Shown here: piece after piece, positions 28,263 through 37,727 of the stretch
Layout of the letters: each line of letters opens with the position of its first letter
Numbering within the stretch: position 1 is the first letter of the stretch
Assembly (NCBI GenBank): GCA_041648735.1
Contig: JBAZOO010000018.1
Location: 8,775-72,774, forward strand
Reading direction: 5' to 3'
Source of the DNA: JBAZOO01 sp041648735
GTDB lineage: Bacteria; Verrucomicrobiota; Lentisphaeria; Oligosphaerales; CAITYL01
Length of the DNA stretch: 64,000 bases
Position numbers and translations under genes: made by a program
Notes under the pieces: generated by a model
What the model was told of the DNA's origin: nothing
Databases searched by the model: none
The model's input: the letters and a program-made list of their open reading frames with translations, nothing else

Positions 28263-29126
28263 TCAGCGGAGGTATTTGCGGGGGGCGGCGCGAAGGTAGC
28301 GTTCGCTGAAGATGCTTTCCGGCAGGTCGAGGTCGTAGGTGACCTCGGCGTAGGTGGTGACCGTGTGGCCGCCGCCGCGGAGGTCGCTCATCTTGGCCTT
28401 GACCACCGTCGGGTGGCCTTGGACCAGCTTGGTTTCCAGGGCCTCGTAGATGCGGTAGGGCTGGCCGTTGCGGTCGAGGAAGGTGGTCTTGAGGGGCAGG
28501 AAGGTGGCCTTGTCGATCACCATGGTGAAGGCGCTGAACTCGACGGTCTCCGGCTTGAGCGGAGTGTTCTTCAGGACGTAGGCGGTGGCGGTGGTCTCGA
28601 CGAGTTCGTGCTTGTCCTCGCTGAGGTTGCGGCCGGAGACGTCCTCGTAGAAGAAGTCGGAGCCGGCGAAGCTGGTGCGCTTGTCGCTGGCGGCGATGCG
28701 CTTGACCAGGTCGAGGGCGGGGAGGTAGAGCCAGCGGTCGTCGTCGCGCTCCACCTGTTTCCAGACCAGGAAGCTCATCTTGTTGACGTCGGCGGGGCGC
28801 TGGAAGTAGATGTAGAACTTCTGGTCGGCGCAGTGGGTGTCATCGCTGCCCTGGGGCTGGTCGTCGCGGCGGAGGATGGTGAACTGCCGTTCACGGGTGC
28901 GGCCCTGGGCGTCGGTGATGGTCATGGTGACCTGGGCGCGGCCGTCCTTGCCCTGGTAGTAGGCGGCGTGGTTGGCGCGCTGGACAATGGTTTCGAGCGG
29001 GAGGCTGCCGGCGGCGGCGGGGGTGGGGTTTGGTGCCGGCGCGGCCTCCTGGGCGGGGAGCGGCCTGCTGGCCGCCAGGGCGGCGAGGAGGAACAAGGCG
29101 GCGAAGGGGGGGCGGAACGGATTCAT
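28263..29126 (-). CDS. LolA-like outer membrane lipoprotein-sorting protein
   Basis: This 287-residue protein starts at the ATG at 29126 with a signal peptide (FRPPFAALFLLAALAASRPLPA). The mature part matches the COG2834-like 'outer membrane lipoprotein-sorting' proteins: QGKDGRAQVTMTITDAQG, FYIYFQRPADVNKMSFLVWK, RWLYLPALDLVKRIAASDK, SFAGSDFFYEDV, YVLKNTPLKP and the ending DLDLPESIFSERYLR. Members usually stand beside MMPL/RND exporters and move lipids across the periplasm. Here no exporter is adjacent, but the exporter at 4142 is a candidate partner. It is an isolated gene, downstream of the signalling operon. Confidence 0.8.
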   Translation of the reverse strand: MNPFRPPFAALFLLAALAASRPLPAQEAAPAPNPTPAAAGSLPLETIVQRANHAAYYQGKDGRAQVTMTITDAQGRTRERQFTILRRDDQPQGSDDTHCADQKFYIYFQRPADVNKMSFLVWKQVERDDDRWLYLPALDLVKRIAASDKRTSFAGSDFFYEDVSGRNLSEDKHELVETTATAYVLKNTPLKPETVEFSAFTMVIDKATFLPLKTTFLDRNGQPYRIYEALETKLVQGHPTVVKAKMSDLRGGGHTVTTYAEVTYDLDLPESIFSERYLRAAPRKYLR

Positions 29127-29179
29127 GGCAGGCTCCTTGCCGGGGGGTGCGGGAGACAATATGGCGGCCGGCCGGGGCG

Positions 29180-29374
29180 ATGCAACCGCCGGGTCAGCAT
29201 TGCGAGGTCCGCGTGGTTTTCAGCGACAGCGACGCGGCGGGCATCCGCGACTATTACAAGCCGCGCCATCCGCACGGCTATCCGCCCGGCCTGGCCAAGA
29301 AGGGCAAGGTGCCGCCCGGCCATGCCAGGAAGCTGAGCCGCGGCTGGCCGCCGGTTTCGCACCCCGGCTGGATG
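29180..29374 (+). pseudogene. Fragment of a small exported protein (PPGLAKKGK-type tail)
   Basis: A plus-strand frame reads VFSDSDAAGIRDYYKPRH, then GYPPGLAKKGKVPPGHARKL and SRGWPPVSHPGW. This resembles the tail of small periplasmic proteins with an IRDYY ... PPGLAKKGK-x-PPG segment, sometimes called RcnB-like. There is no signal peptide in front, and the frame runs on into the 3' end of glnK, so it is a gene remnant and not an intact gene. Confidence 0.35.
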
Positions 29375-29377
29375 GCT

Positions 29378-29719
29378 TTAGCCGATGGCGTCCGGGCCGG
29401 TTTCGCCGGTGCGGATGCGGATGGTTTCGGCGAGCGGCAGGACGAAGATCTTGCCGTCGCCGATTTCGCCGGAGTGCGCCCCGGCCGTGATGGCCGCCAC
29501 CGTCTTGGCGACGAATTCGTCGTTGACGGCGATTTCGAGCTTGACCTTCCGCAGCAGGCCGCCGGCCTCCTTGTGGCTGCGGTAGACCGTGGCGATCCCC
29601 TTCTGGCGGCCGCGGCCGACGACATTGGTGACGGTCACCAGGTGGATGTCCTGCTCGGTGAGCTTGGCGAGGACATCGTCGAGCCGGTCGGGCTGGATCA
29701 TGGCAATGATGTATTTCAT
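29378..29719 (-). CDS. glnK: PII nitrogen regulatory protein lacking Tyr51
   Basis: This 113-residue PII protein begins MKYIIAMIQPDRLDDVLAKL and has the T-loop, beta and B/C-loop elements (TNVVGRGRQKG, LRKVKLEIAVND, TGAHSGEIGDGKIFVLPL with A for T at the start). Counting from Met1, position 46 is Tyr but position 51, the uridylylated tyrosine in the usual proteins, is Glu (T-loop VYRSHKEAGGLL). Adenylyl or uridylyl control at Tyr51 is therefore not possible. It lies 26 bp after amt on the same strand, the standard GlnK-AmtB arrangement in which PII plugs the channel. The name glnK rests on this context. Confidence 0.88.
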   Translation of the reverse strand: MKYIIAMIQPDRLDDVLAKLTEQDIHLVTVTNVVGRGRQKGIATVYRSHKEAGGLLRKVKLEIAVNDEFVAKTVAAITAGAHSGEIGDGKIFVLPLAETIRIRTGETGPDAIG

Positions 29720-29745
29720 GTGCTGCTCCCGGATGGTTGGCGGGG

Positions 29746-31110
29746 TCAATCGACCACGGTGTAGCCGGCTTCGCGGTGCTGGGTGAGGTCGAGGCCGATC
29801 CGTTCGTCGCGCTCGCCGACCCGCAGCGGCAGGATGAAGTCCACGATCTTGAAGAGCGCCAGGGAGGCGGCGAAGGCCCAGGCCATGGTGATGCCCACCG
29901 CCTTGGCCTGGAGCCAGAGCTGGAGGGGGTTGCCGTGGAAGAGGCCGTCGACCCCGGCCGGGTTGACGCCCTTGGTGGCCCACAGGCCGACCGCGAGGGT
30001 GCCCCAGATGCCGCCGATGCCATGCACGCCGAAGGCGTCCAAGGTGTCGTCATACTGGTACTTGGCCTTGAAGGCGGTGACGGAGAACCAGCAGATGACG
30101 CCGGAGCCGGCCCCGATCCAGAAGGCGCCGTCAATGTCGACGAAGCCCGAAGCCGGCGTGACCGCGGCCAGGCCGGCGACGGCGCCGGTGATCATGCCGA
30201 GGGTGGTCGGCTTGCCGAACTTGAGCCAGTCCAGCAGGCACCAGGCCAGGCCGGCGACGGCGCCGGCCAGGTGCGTGGCCAGGAAGGCGTTGACGGCGAC
30301 GCCGTTGGCCGCCAGGGCGCTGCCGGCGTTGAAGCCGTACCAGCCGAACCAGAGCATCCCCGCCCCGAGCGCCGCCAGCGGCAGGTTGTGCGGCGGCGAG
30401 ATGGAGTCCGGGAAGCCTTGGCGCTTGCCGGTCATGACCACCGCCGCCAAGGCCGCCATGCCGGCGTTGATGTGCACCACCGCGCCGCCGGCGAAATCCA
30501 CGGCGCCGAAGCCGCCATTGAGCCCCATGAACCCGCCCGCGCCCCACAGCCAGTGGGCCACCGGGCAGTAGACGACCAGCGACCAGAGGCCGGTGAAGAG
30601 GCAGAAGGCGGAGAAGCGGATGCGCTCCGCGAAGGCGCCGATGATCAGCCCCGGGGTGATGATCGCGAACATCATCTGGTAGACGGCGAACAGCCGGTGC
30701 GGAATGGTTGGCGCGTAGGCGGCCGGGGCGGTGCCGACCTGCTTGAGCCACATCCAGTCGAGGTTGCCGATCACGTGCCCCAAATCCGGGCCGAAGGCGA
30801 GGCTGTAGCCGCACACCACCCAGATCACGCTGACCAGGCAGATGCAGACGAAGCATTGCATCAGGACCGAGAGGATGTTCTTCTTGCGGACCAGGCCGCC
30901 GTAGAAGAAGGCCAGCCCCGGCGTCATGAACATGACCAGGGCGGCGGCGAGCAGGACCCAGACGGTGTCGCCCGTGTCGATGGCCGGTGGGGCCGCCGCG
31001 GCGGCGGCCTCCCGTCCCCAGGTGGTGCCGGCCAGCAGCAGGATGGGCGGCAGCGCCCGGAGGAGCCGCCATGGCCGTGATGGCCGCCAGCGCTGAATGT
31101 GCGTGTCCAT
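29746..31110 (-). CDS. amt: Ammonium transporter (Amt/Mep/Rh family)
   Basis: This 454-residue protein begins at the ATG at 31110; the longer frame reaches into the promoter region. A signal-like helix precedes the first membrane segment. Typical Amt motifs follow: DTVWVLLAAALVMFMTPGLAFFYGG, the conserved GLVRKKNILSVLMQ, AERIRFSAF, FAGGAVVHINAGMAAL, the pore residues WFGWYGFNAGSAL, GHPQ-like HNLPLAAL and FGVHGIGGIWGTLAVG, with histidines of the twin-His site in VHINAG and FGVHG. The last visible elements are the cytoplasmic tail HREAGYTVVD, which binds PII. A sigma-54 promoter and likely activator sites lie upstream. Confidence 0.93.
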   Translation of the reverse strand: MDTHIQRWRPSRPWRLLRALPPILLLAGTTWGREAAAAAAPPAIDTGDTVWVLLAAALVMFMTPGLAFFYGGLVRKKNILSVLMQCFVCICLVSVIWVVCGYSLAFGPDLGHVIGNLDWMWLKQVGTAPAAYAPTIPHRLFAVYQMMFAIITPGLIIGAFAERIRFSAFCLFTGLWSLVVYCPVAHWLWGAGGFMGLNGGFGAVDFAGGAVVHINAGMAALAAVVMTGKRQGFPDSISPPHNLPLAALGAGMLWFGWYGFNAGSALAANGVAVNAFLATHLAGAVAGLAWCLLDWLKFGKPTTLGMITGAVAGLAAVTPASGFVDIDGAFWIGAGSGVICWFSVTAFKAKYQYDDTLDAFGVHGIGGIWGTLAVGLWATKGVNPAGVDGLFHGNPLQLWLQAKAVGITMAWAFAASLALFKIVDFILPLRVGERDERIGLDLTQHREAGYTVVD

Positions 31111-31174
31111 GGGGGTTCCGGGTGTTCCTTCCTGGGTGTGGCGCGGTGGCGGTGCCGGTTGGGCAGGAAGGTTA

Positions 31175-31191
31175 AGCAAGGATCAGGCCAA
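31175..31191 (-). promoter_or_regulatory. Sigma-54 promoter of amt-glnK
   Basis: On the minus strand the 17 bp read TTGGCCTGATCCTTGCT. This matches the sigma-54 consensus YTGGCACGRNNNTTGCW in all but two positions and has the obligatory GG-N10-GC spacing. It lies 65 bp before the amt start codon. Nitrogen-regulated amt-glnK operons commonly use sigma-54 and an enhancer-binding activator. Confidence 0.75.
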
Positions 31192-31193
31192 TG

Positions 31194-31316
31194 CGGCAAG
31201 AAATGCAAGCAACCATTTTGTCGGCAAACAATTATGGATGCGGCAAAAATGGCGGGGCACCGGCAAAAATGTCCGGACCGGGGGCGGTGCGCCGCCGCCG
31301 GCGGACAAAAATGTCC
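31194..31316 (-). promoter_or_regulatory. Repeated GGACA-N4-TGTCC-like sites upstream of the sigma-54 promoter
   Basis: The 14-bp palindrome GGACAAAAATGTCC (31303-31316) is perfect. Imperfect copies follow nearer the promoter: CGGCAAAAATGTCCG (31261-31275), CGGCAAAAATGGCG (31241-31254), and weaker ones near 31222 and 31194. Their position upstream of the sigma-54 promoter suggests binding sites for its activator. Confidence 0.5.
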
Positions 31317-31327
31317 CTTTGGCCGCC

Positions 31328-32983
<1,656 letters not shown>

Positions 32984-33189
32984 GGGGGGATCTCCAGGCG
33001 GTGGGTGGAGGTTGGTGGTTGGCCGGGGAGGCGCGAGTGCCGCCGGCGGCCAGGCGGATAATGTAGCCGCGGCCACCGCTGCCGGCGACGGTCGGCCTCC
33101 GGGAGATTGGCGGAAGGCGATGAAGGCGGCTGGGGACATCCGCCCGCCACGGGAAATTCACCTTGTATGGCATAACGTCCGCCATTCCC

Positions 33190-33218
33190 TTGCGCGGCGG
33201 GGCGGGGCTGGCTACATT
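33190..33218 (+). promoter_or_regulatory. Promoter of glmM
   Basis: TTGCGC (33190-33195) and TACATT (33213-33218) are 17 bp apart, in the 292-bp gap between the divergent genes pgm and glmM. A TACATTAT-type -10 also occurs on the opposite strand near 33060-33065, but no convincing -35 goes with that one. Confidence 0.5.
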
Positions 33219-33275
33219 GGGCAAGTTTGCGGCGGGGCAACTCCGCACCGCCGCCCTTCAGCCCAGAGGAGAGGT

Positions 33276-34625
33276 ATGCGCAAGCTTTTCGGCACCGACG
33301 GCATCCGTGGCCAGGCCAACAAGTATCCGATCACCCCGGAAGTCGCCCTCCGGCTGGGGCAGACCCTGGCCGCCCGCTTCCGCGCCGCCGGCAGCACCAA
33401 CCTGCGGGCCCTGATCGGCAAGGACACCCGCCTTTCCGGCTACATGCTGGAGACGGCGCTCACCAGCGGCCTGGTCTCCATGGGGATGGATGTCTACCTG
33501 GTCGGGCCGCTGCCGACCCCCGCCGTCGCCCACCTCGCCAAGTCCATGGGCACCGATGCCGGGATCATGCTGACCGCGTCGCACAACCCTTTTGACGACA
33601 ACGGGATCAAGATCTTCGGCGGCGACGGGTTCAAGCTCAATGACGCCCTCGAGGCCGAGATCGAGCGGGAACTGCTCGCCGCCACGGCCGACCGCGAGCA
33701 CATCCCCAGCGACAAGCTTGGCAAGGCTTACCGCATTGACGACGCCAGCGGGCGCTACATCGAGTTCGCCAAGGGCTCCATCGGCAACCAGAGCCTGCGC
33801 GGCCTCAAGGTCGTCCTCGACTGCGCCAACGGCGCCGCCTACCAGGTCGCCCCCCTCATCTTCCGCGAACTCGGCGCCGAGGTCATCAAAATCAACGCGG
33901 AGCCGGACGGCTTCAACATCAACAACGGCTGCGGGGCCCTGCACCCGGAAACCGCCGGCAAGGCCGTCCGCAAGCACGGCGCCCACCTCGGCATCGCCTT
34001 CGACGGCGACGCCGACCGCGTCATTTTCACCGACGCCGACGGCGCCACCATTGACGGCGACCGCATCCTCGCCATGTGCGCCCTGGCGATGAAGGCGCAG
34101 GGCACCCTCAAGGACGACACCCTCGTCGTCACCGCCATGAGCAACCTTGGCCTCCACGACGCGATGGCCCAGGCGGGGATCCGCGTCGAAGTGACCGATG
34201 TCGGCGACCGCTACGTCATCGAACGGATGCGTGCCGGCGGCTTCAACCTGGGCGGCGAGAAGTCCGGCCACCTGATCTTCCTCGACTACGCCACCACCGG
34301 CGACGGCATCGTCAGCGCCATGCAGGTGCTGAAGCTGATGAAGCTCACCGGGAAGACGGTGGGCGAACTTGCCGCCTGCATGCGCGAGTATCCCCAGACG
34401 CTGGTCAGCCTTCCGGTCAAGGAGAAGAAGCCGCTGGAGACGCTGCCGCGGATCCAGGCGGAGCTGAAGGCTGGCCTGGCCGAACTCGGCCGCCACGGCC
34501 GCATCGTCCTGCGCTATTCCGGCACCGAACGCAAGATCCGCCTGCTCGTCGAAGCGCCCGCCCAGGCCGCGGTCGAGGCTTGGACTGCGCGCCTCACCGC
34601 CGCCATCCAGGCCGACCTCGGCTGA
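33276..34625 (+). CDS. glmM: Phosphoglucosamine mutase
   Basis: This 449-residue enzyme starts at the ATG at 33276 (AGAGGAGAGGT just upstream) with the typical MRKLFGTDGIRGQAN. The phosphoserine is in GIMLTASHNPFDDNGIKIF, the metal-binding loop reads GIAFDGDADRVIFTD, and the sugar loop is GGEKSGHLIFLDYATTGDG. The C-terminal phosphate loop is RYSGTERKIRLLVEA. It converts glucosamine 6-phosphate to glucosamine 1-phosphate for UDP-GlcNAc and peptidoglycan synthesis. No other cell-wall genes lie next to it. Confidence 0.96.
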   Translation: MRKLFGTDGIRGQANKYPITPEVALRLGQTLAARFRAAGSTNLRALIGKDTRLSGYMLETALTSGLVSMGMDVYLVGPLPTPAVAHLAKSMGTDAGIMLTASHNPFDDNGIKIFGGDGFKLNDALEAEIERELLAATADREHIPSDKLGKAYRIDDASGRYIEFAKGSIGNQSLRGLKVVLDCANGAAYQVAPLIFRELGAEVIKINAEPDGFNINNGCGALHPETAGKAVRKHGAHLGIAFDGDADRVIFTDADGATIDGDRILAMCALAMKAQGTLKDDTLVVTAMSNLGLHDAMAQAGIRVEVTDVGDRYVIERMRAGGFNLGGEKSGHLIFLDYATTGDGIVSAMQVLKLMKLTGKTVGELAACMREYPQTLVSLPVKEKKPLETLPRIQAELKAGLAELGRHGRIVLRYSGTERKIRLLVEAPAQAAVEAWTARLTAAIQADLG

Positions 34626-34777
34626 ACGCGGCCAAGAGCCGGCGCCTCGCCTGGGCGAATGGGGGGCGCTGTCCGGTTGGGGCGGGGAAACGGCAGCCGG
34701 CGCCGGTCGGGGGGACCGGCGCCGGCTGCCGTTTGGGGCGGGGGGGGGCCGGCAGGCCGGTGCCCCCCCGGCCGGGC

Positions 34778-36577
34778 TCATTTCTGGAGGCGGGCCTTGA
34801 GGGCGGCGAGCTGGTCGGCCAGCGCCTTGGGCAGGTGGCCGCCGAACTTGGCGAAGTGCGCCTCGATCTGGGGCAGCACCTCGAGCCAGCCCGGCTTGTC
34901 GACCGAGAGCAGGATCTGCTTGTCCTCTTCGGGGATGGCCAGGCCGGCGAGGTCGAGGCCATCCGCCGCCGGCAGGTTGCCGATGGCGGTGGGGACGGCC
35001 TTGCCCTGGCCGTTGCAGCGGTCGAAGATCCACTTGAGCACGCGGCTGTTGTCACCGAAGCCGGGCCAGAGCCACTTGCCGCTGGCGTTTTTGCGGAACC
35101 AGTTGACGTAGAAGATCTTCGGCAGCTTGCTCTTGTCCGGGGCCTGGGCGCCGAGCTTGAGCCAGTGGGCGAAGTAGTCGCCCATGTGGTAGCCGCAGAA
35201 GGGCAGCATGGCGAAGGGGTCGAAGCGGAGCTGGCCGGCGCCGCCGATGGCCGCCGCGGTCATCTCGGAGGCCATGGTCGCGCCGAGGAAGACGCCGTGC
35301 TCCCAGTCCAGCGCCTCGTTGGCAAGCGGCACCACGTGGGCGCGGCGGCCGCCGAAGAGGAAGGCGTCGATGGGCACGCCGGCGGGGTCTTCCCACTCGG
35401 GGGCGATCACCGGGCACTGGGCGGCGGGGACGGTGAAGCGGGCGTTGGGGTGCGCCGCCTTGCGGCCGCAGCCCTTCCGCCAGGGCCGCCGCTGCCAGTC
35501 CACGCACTCCTCGGGCACCTGGTCCATGTCTTCCCAGTAGACGCCGCCGTCGAGGGTGATGGCGGTGTTGGTGAAGATGGCGTTGCCCTTCTGGATGGTG
35601 CGCATGGCGTTGGGGTTGGACTTCATGGAGGTGCCGGGGGCGACGCCGAAGAAGCCGGCCTCGGGGTTGATGGCGCGGAGGCGGCCGTCCGGGCCGAACT
35701 TCATCCAGGCGATGTCGTCGCCGATGGTCTCGACCTTCCAGCCGGGCAGGGTCGGCTCCATCATCGCCAGGTTGGTCTTGCCGCAGGCGCTGGGGAAGGC
35801 GGCGGCGACGAACTTGACCACGCCCTGGGGGCTGGTCAGCTTGAGGATCAGCATGTGCTCGGCCAGCCACCCTTCGTCCCGGGCCTGGACCGAGGCGATG
35901 CGCAGGGCGAAGCACTTCTTGCCCAGCAGCGCGTTGCCGCCGTAGCCGGAGCCGAAGGAGATGATCTCGCGGCTCTCGGGGAAGTGGGTGATGTACTTCC
36001 GCTCGATCGGGGCGCAGGGCCAGGGCACGTCGGCCTGGCTCTCCGCCAGCGGCGCGCCGACGGAGTGGACGCACTTGACGAACTCGGCGCCGGCCTCGAC
36101 CTTGGCGGTCACCTGGGCGCTGACCCGGGTCATGAGGTGCATGTTGGCCACGACGTAGGGGCTGTCGGTGATCTCCATGCCGAACTTGGCGATGGGCGAC
36201 TCGACCGGGCCCATGGAGAAGGGGATGACGTACATCGTCCGCCCCTTCATGCAGCCTTTGAAGAGGCCGGTGAGGATGCCGCGCATCTCCTCGGGATCCT
36301 TCCAGTGGTTGGTCGGGCCGGCGTCCTCCTGCCGTTCGGAGCAGATGAAGGTGCGGTCCTCGACGCGGGCGACGTCGCTGAGCTCGGAGCGGCAGTGGTA
36401 GGAGTTGGCGGGGGCGTCGAGCTTGATGAAGGTGCCGACCTTGACCAGCAGGTTGCAGCAGCCGTCGTATTCCTGCTGGGAGCCGTCGCAGAGCACCACC
36501 TGGTCGGGGGTGCAGAGGTCGGCCCATTCCTGGAGCCAGGATTTGAGGGCGGGGTTCTTGAGGTCGGTCAATTGCAT
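34778..36577 (-). CDS. pckG: Phosphoenolpyruvate carboxykinase (GTP)
   Basis: This 599-residue enzyme has the features of the GTP class. The reactive cysteine and P-loop lie in AAAFPSACGKTNLAMM, with the metal and nucleotide motif VETIGDDIAWMKFGPDG and INPEAGFFGVAPGTS after it. Other conserved stretches are RTMYVIPFSMGPV, SFGSGYGGNALLGKK, VNWFRKN and FLWPGFGDN-like KWLWPGFGDNSRVL. It interconverts oxaloacetate and PEP and so ties the PEP pool used by the PTS to the C4 acids. The direction in vivo is not readable. The spacer to glmM (34626-34777) is GC-rich, with GCAGCCGGCGCCGG as a self-complementary arm. Confidence 0.95.
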   Translation of the reverse strand: MQLTDLKNPALKSWLQEWADLCTPDQVVLCDGSQQEYDGCCNLLVKVGTFIKLDAPANSYHCRSELSDVARVEDRTFICSERQEDAGPTNHWKDPEEMRGILTGLFKGCMKGRTMYVIPFSMGPVESPIAKFGMEITDSPYVVANMHLMTRVSAQVTAKVEAGAEFVKCVHSVGAPLAESQADVPWPCAPIERKYITHFPESREIISFGSGYGGNALLGKKCFALRIASVQARDEGWLAEHMLILKLTSPQGVVKFVAAAFPSACGKTNLAMMEPTLPGWKVETIGDDIAWMKFGPDGRLRAINPEAGFFGVAPGTSMKSNPNAMRTIQKGNAIFTNTAITLDGGVYWEDMDQVPEECVDWQRRPWRKGCGRKAAHPNARFTVPAAQCPVIAPEWEDPAGVPIDAFLFGGRRAHVVPLANEALDWEHGVFLGATMASEMTAAAIGGAGQLRFDPFAMLPFCGYHMGDYFAHWLKLGAQAPDKSKLPKIFYVNWFRKNASGKWLWPGFGDNSRVLKWIFDRCNGQGKAVPTAIGNLPAADGLDLAGLAIPEEDKQILLSVDKPGWLEVLPQIEAHFAKFGGHLPKALADQLAALKARLQK

Positions 36578-36633
36578 TTGCTTGGGTTCCTTGGGGTTGG
36601 GGTGGGGGAAGGTACGGCGTGGCCGTGCGCCAG

Positions 36634-37539
36634 TCAGGGCAGGGAGCTGCCGGTGAGCTGGCGATAGGCTTCGAGATATTTCGTCCGGGTTTGGGCGACC
36701 ACGGCGGCGGGCAGTTCCGGGGCCGGCGGCTGGCGGTTGAAGCCGACGTGGTCGAGCCAGTCGCGCACAAATTGCTTGTCCAGGCTTGGCGGGTTGGCGC
36801 CGGTGGTGTAGTGGTCGGCGGGCCAGAAGCGGCTGGAATCGGGGGTGAGCACTTCGTCGGCCAGGACGATCCGGCCGGCTTCGTCCCGGCCGAATTCGAG
36901 CTTGGTGTCGGCGATGAGGATGCCGCGGCTGGCGGCATGGTCGGCGGCGGCGCCGTAGAAGGCCAGGGTCTTCTCCCGCACTTCGGCGGCGGTGGTCGCG
37001 CCGACCAGCCGTTCCATGGCCGCGAAGGGGATGTTCTCGTCATGTTCGCCCAATTCGGCCTTGGTGGAGGGGGTGAAGATTGGCGCGTCCAGCTTGGCCG
37101 CCTGGGCATAGCCGGGGCGGAGCTTCAGGCCGCAGACGGTGCCGCTCTGCTGGTACTCCTTCCAGCCGGAGCCGACCAGGTAGCCGCGGACAATGCATTC
37201 CACGGGCAGGATCTTGACCTTCCTCACCAGCATGGAGCGCCCCCGGAGATCCTCCTTGACGGCCTGGCAGGCGGCGGGGTACTGCTCGACGTCGGCCGTG
37301 AGCAGGTGGTTGGGCATCCAGGCGAAGCGCTGGAACCAGAAGAGGCTGAGCAAGGTCAGGACGCGCCCCTTGTCGGGGATGCCGTTGGGCAGGACTACGT
37401 CGAAGGCGCTGATCCGGTCCGTGGCGACGAGCAGGAGGCGGTCGCCAAGGTCGTACATGTCCCGGACCTTGCCGTGGCGGGGCGGCGGCAGGCCAGGGAT
37501 GGCACTCTCCAAGAGGGCGTGGTTCCGGTCGTACTTCAT
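36634..37539 (-). CDS. purC: Phosphoribosylaminoimidazole-succinocarboxamide synthase (SAICAR synthetase)
   Basis: This 301-residue protein is of the longer PurC type. It has the nucleotide-binding opening RHGKVRDMYDLGDRLLLVATDR with ISAFDVVL. Middle motifs are ILPVECIVRGYLVGSGWKEY, FTPSTKAELGEHDENI, RGILIADTKLEFG and the catalytic DEVLTPDSSRFW. It joins aspartate to CAIR in purine synthesis. It is alone, with no other pur genes in view, and has its own promoter (37604-37631). Confidence 0.94.
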   Translation of the reverse strand: MKYDRNHALLESAIPGLPPPRHGKVRDMYDLGDRLLLVATDRISAFDVVLPNGIPDKGRVLTLLSLFWFQRFAWMPNHLLTADVEQYPAACQAVKEDLRGRSMLVRKVKILPVECIVRGYLVGSGWKEYQQSGTVCGLKLRPGYAQAAKLDAPIFTPSTKAELGEHDENIPFAAMERLVGATTAAEVREKTLAFYGAAADHAASRGILIADTKLEFGRDEAGRIVLADEVLTPDSSRFWPADHYTTGANPPSLDKQFVRDWLDHVGFNRQPPAPELPAAVVAQTRTKYLEAYRQLTGSSLP

Positions 37540-37603
37540 CCGTCAGGGATCCTTTCTCTCTGGCGGGCCGCGGGCTTGGGCAGGGCGGAAAAAAAGTGGA
37601 ATT

Positions 37604-37631
37604 ACTATAATCCGCATTGCCGGCCGGACAA
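37604..37631 (-). promoter_or_regulatory. Promoter of purC
   Basis: On the minus strand TTGTCC (37631-37626) and TATAGT (37609-37604) are 16 bp apart in an AT-rich island. The same TATAGTAA-type -10 recurs before the zinc-ribbon gene and leuS. Confidence 0.6.
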
Positions 37632-37727
37632 CGCCAAAAAGCGCCGAGTCCGGATTTTTTTGGCGAAAACCGGACAAGACGGCGCCACCGCCGGGCCGCG
37701 GCGGGGCTTGGCGGGGCGCGGTTGAGG

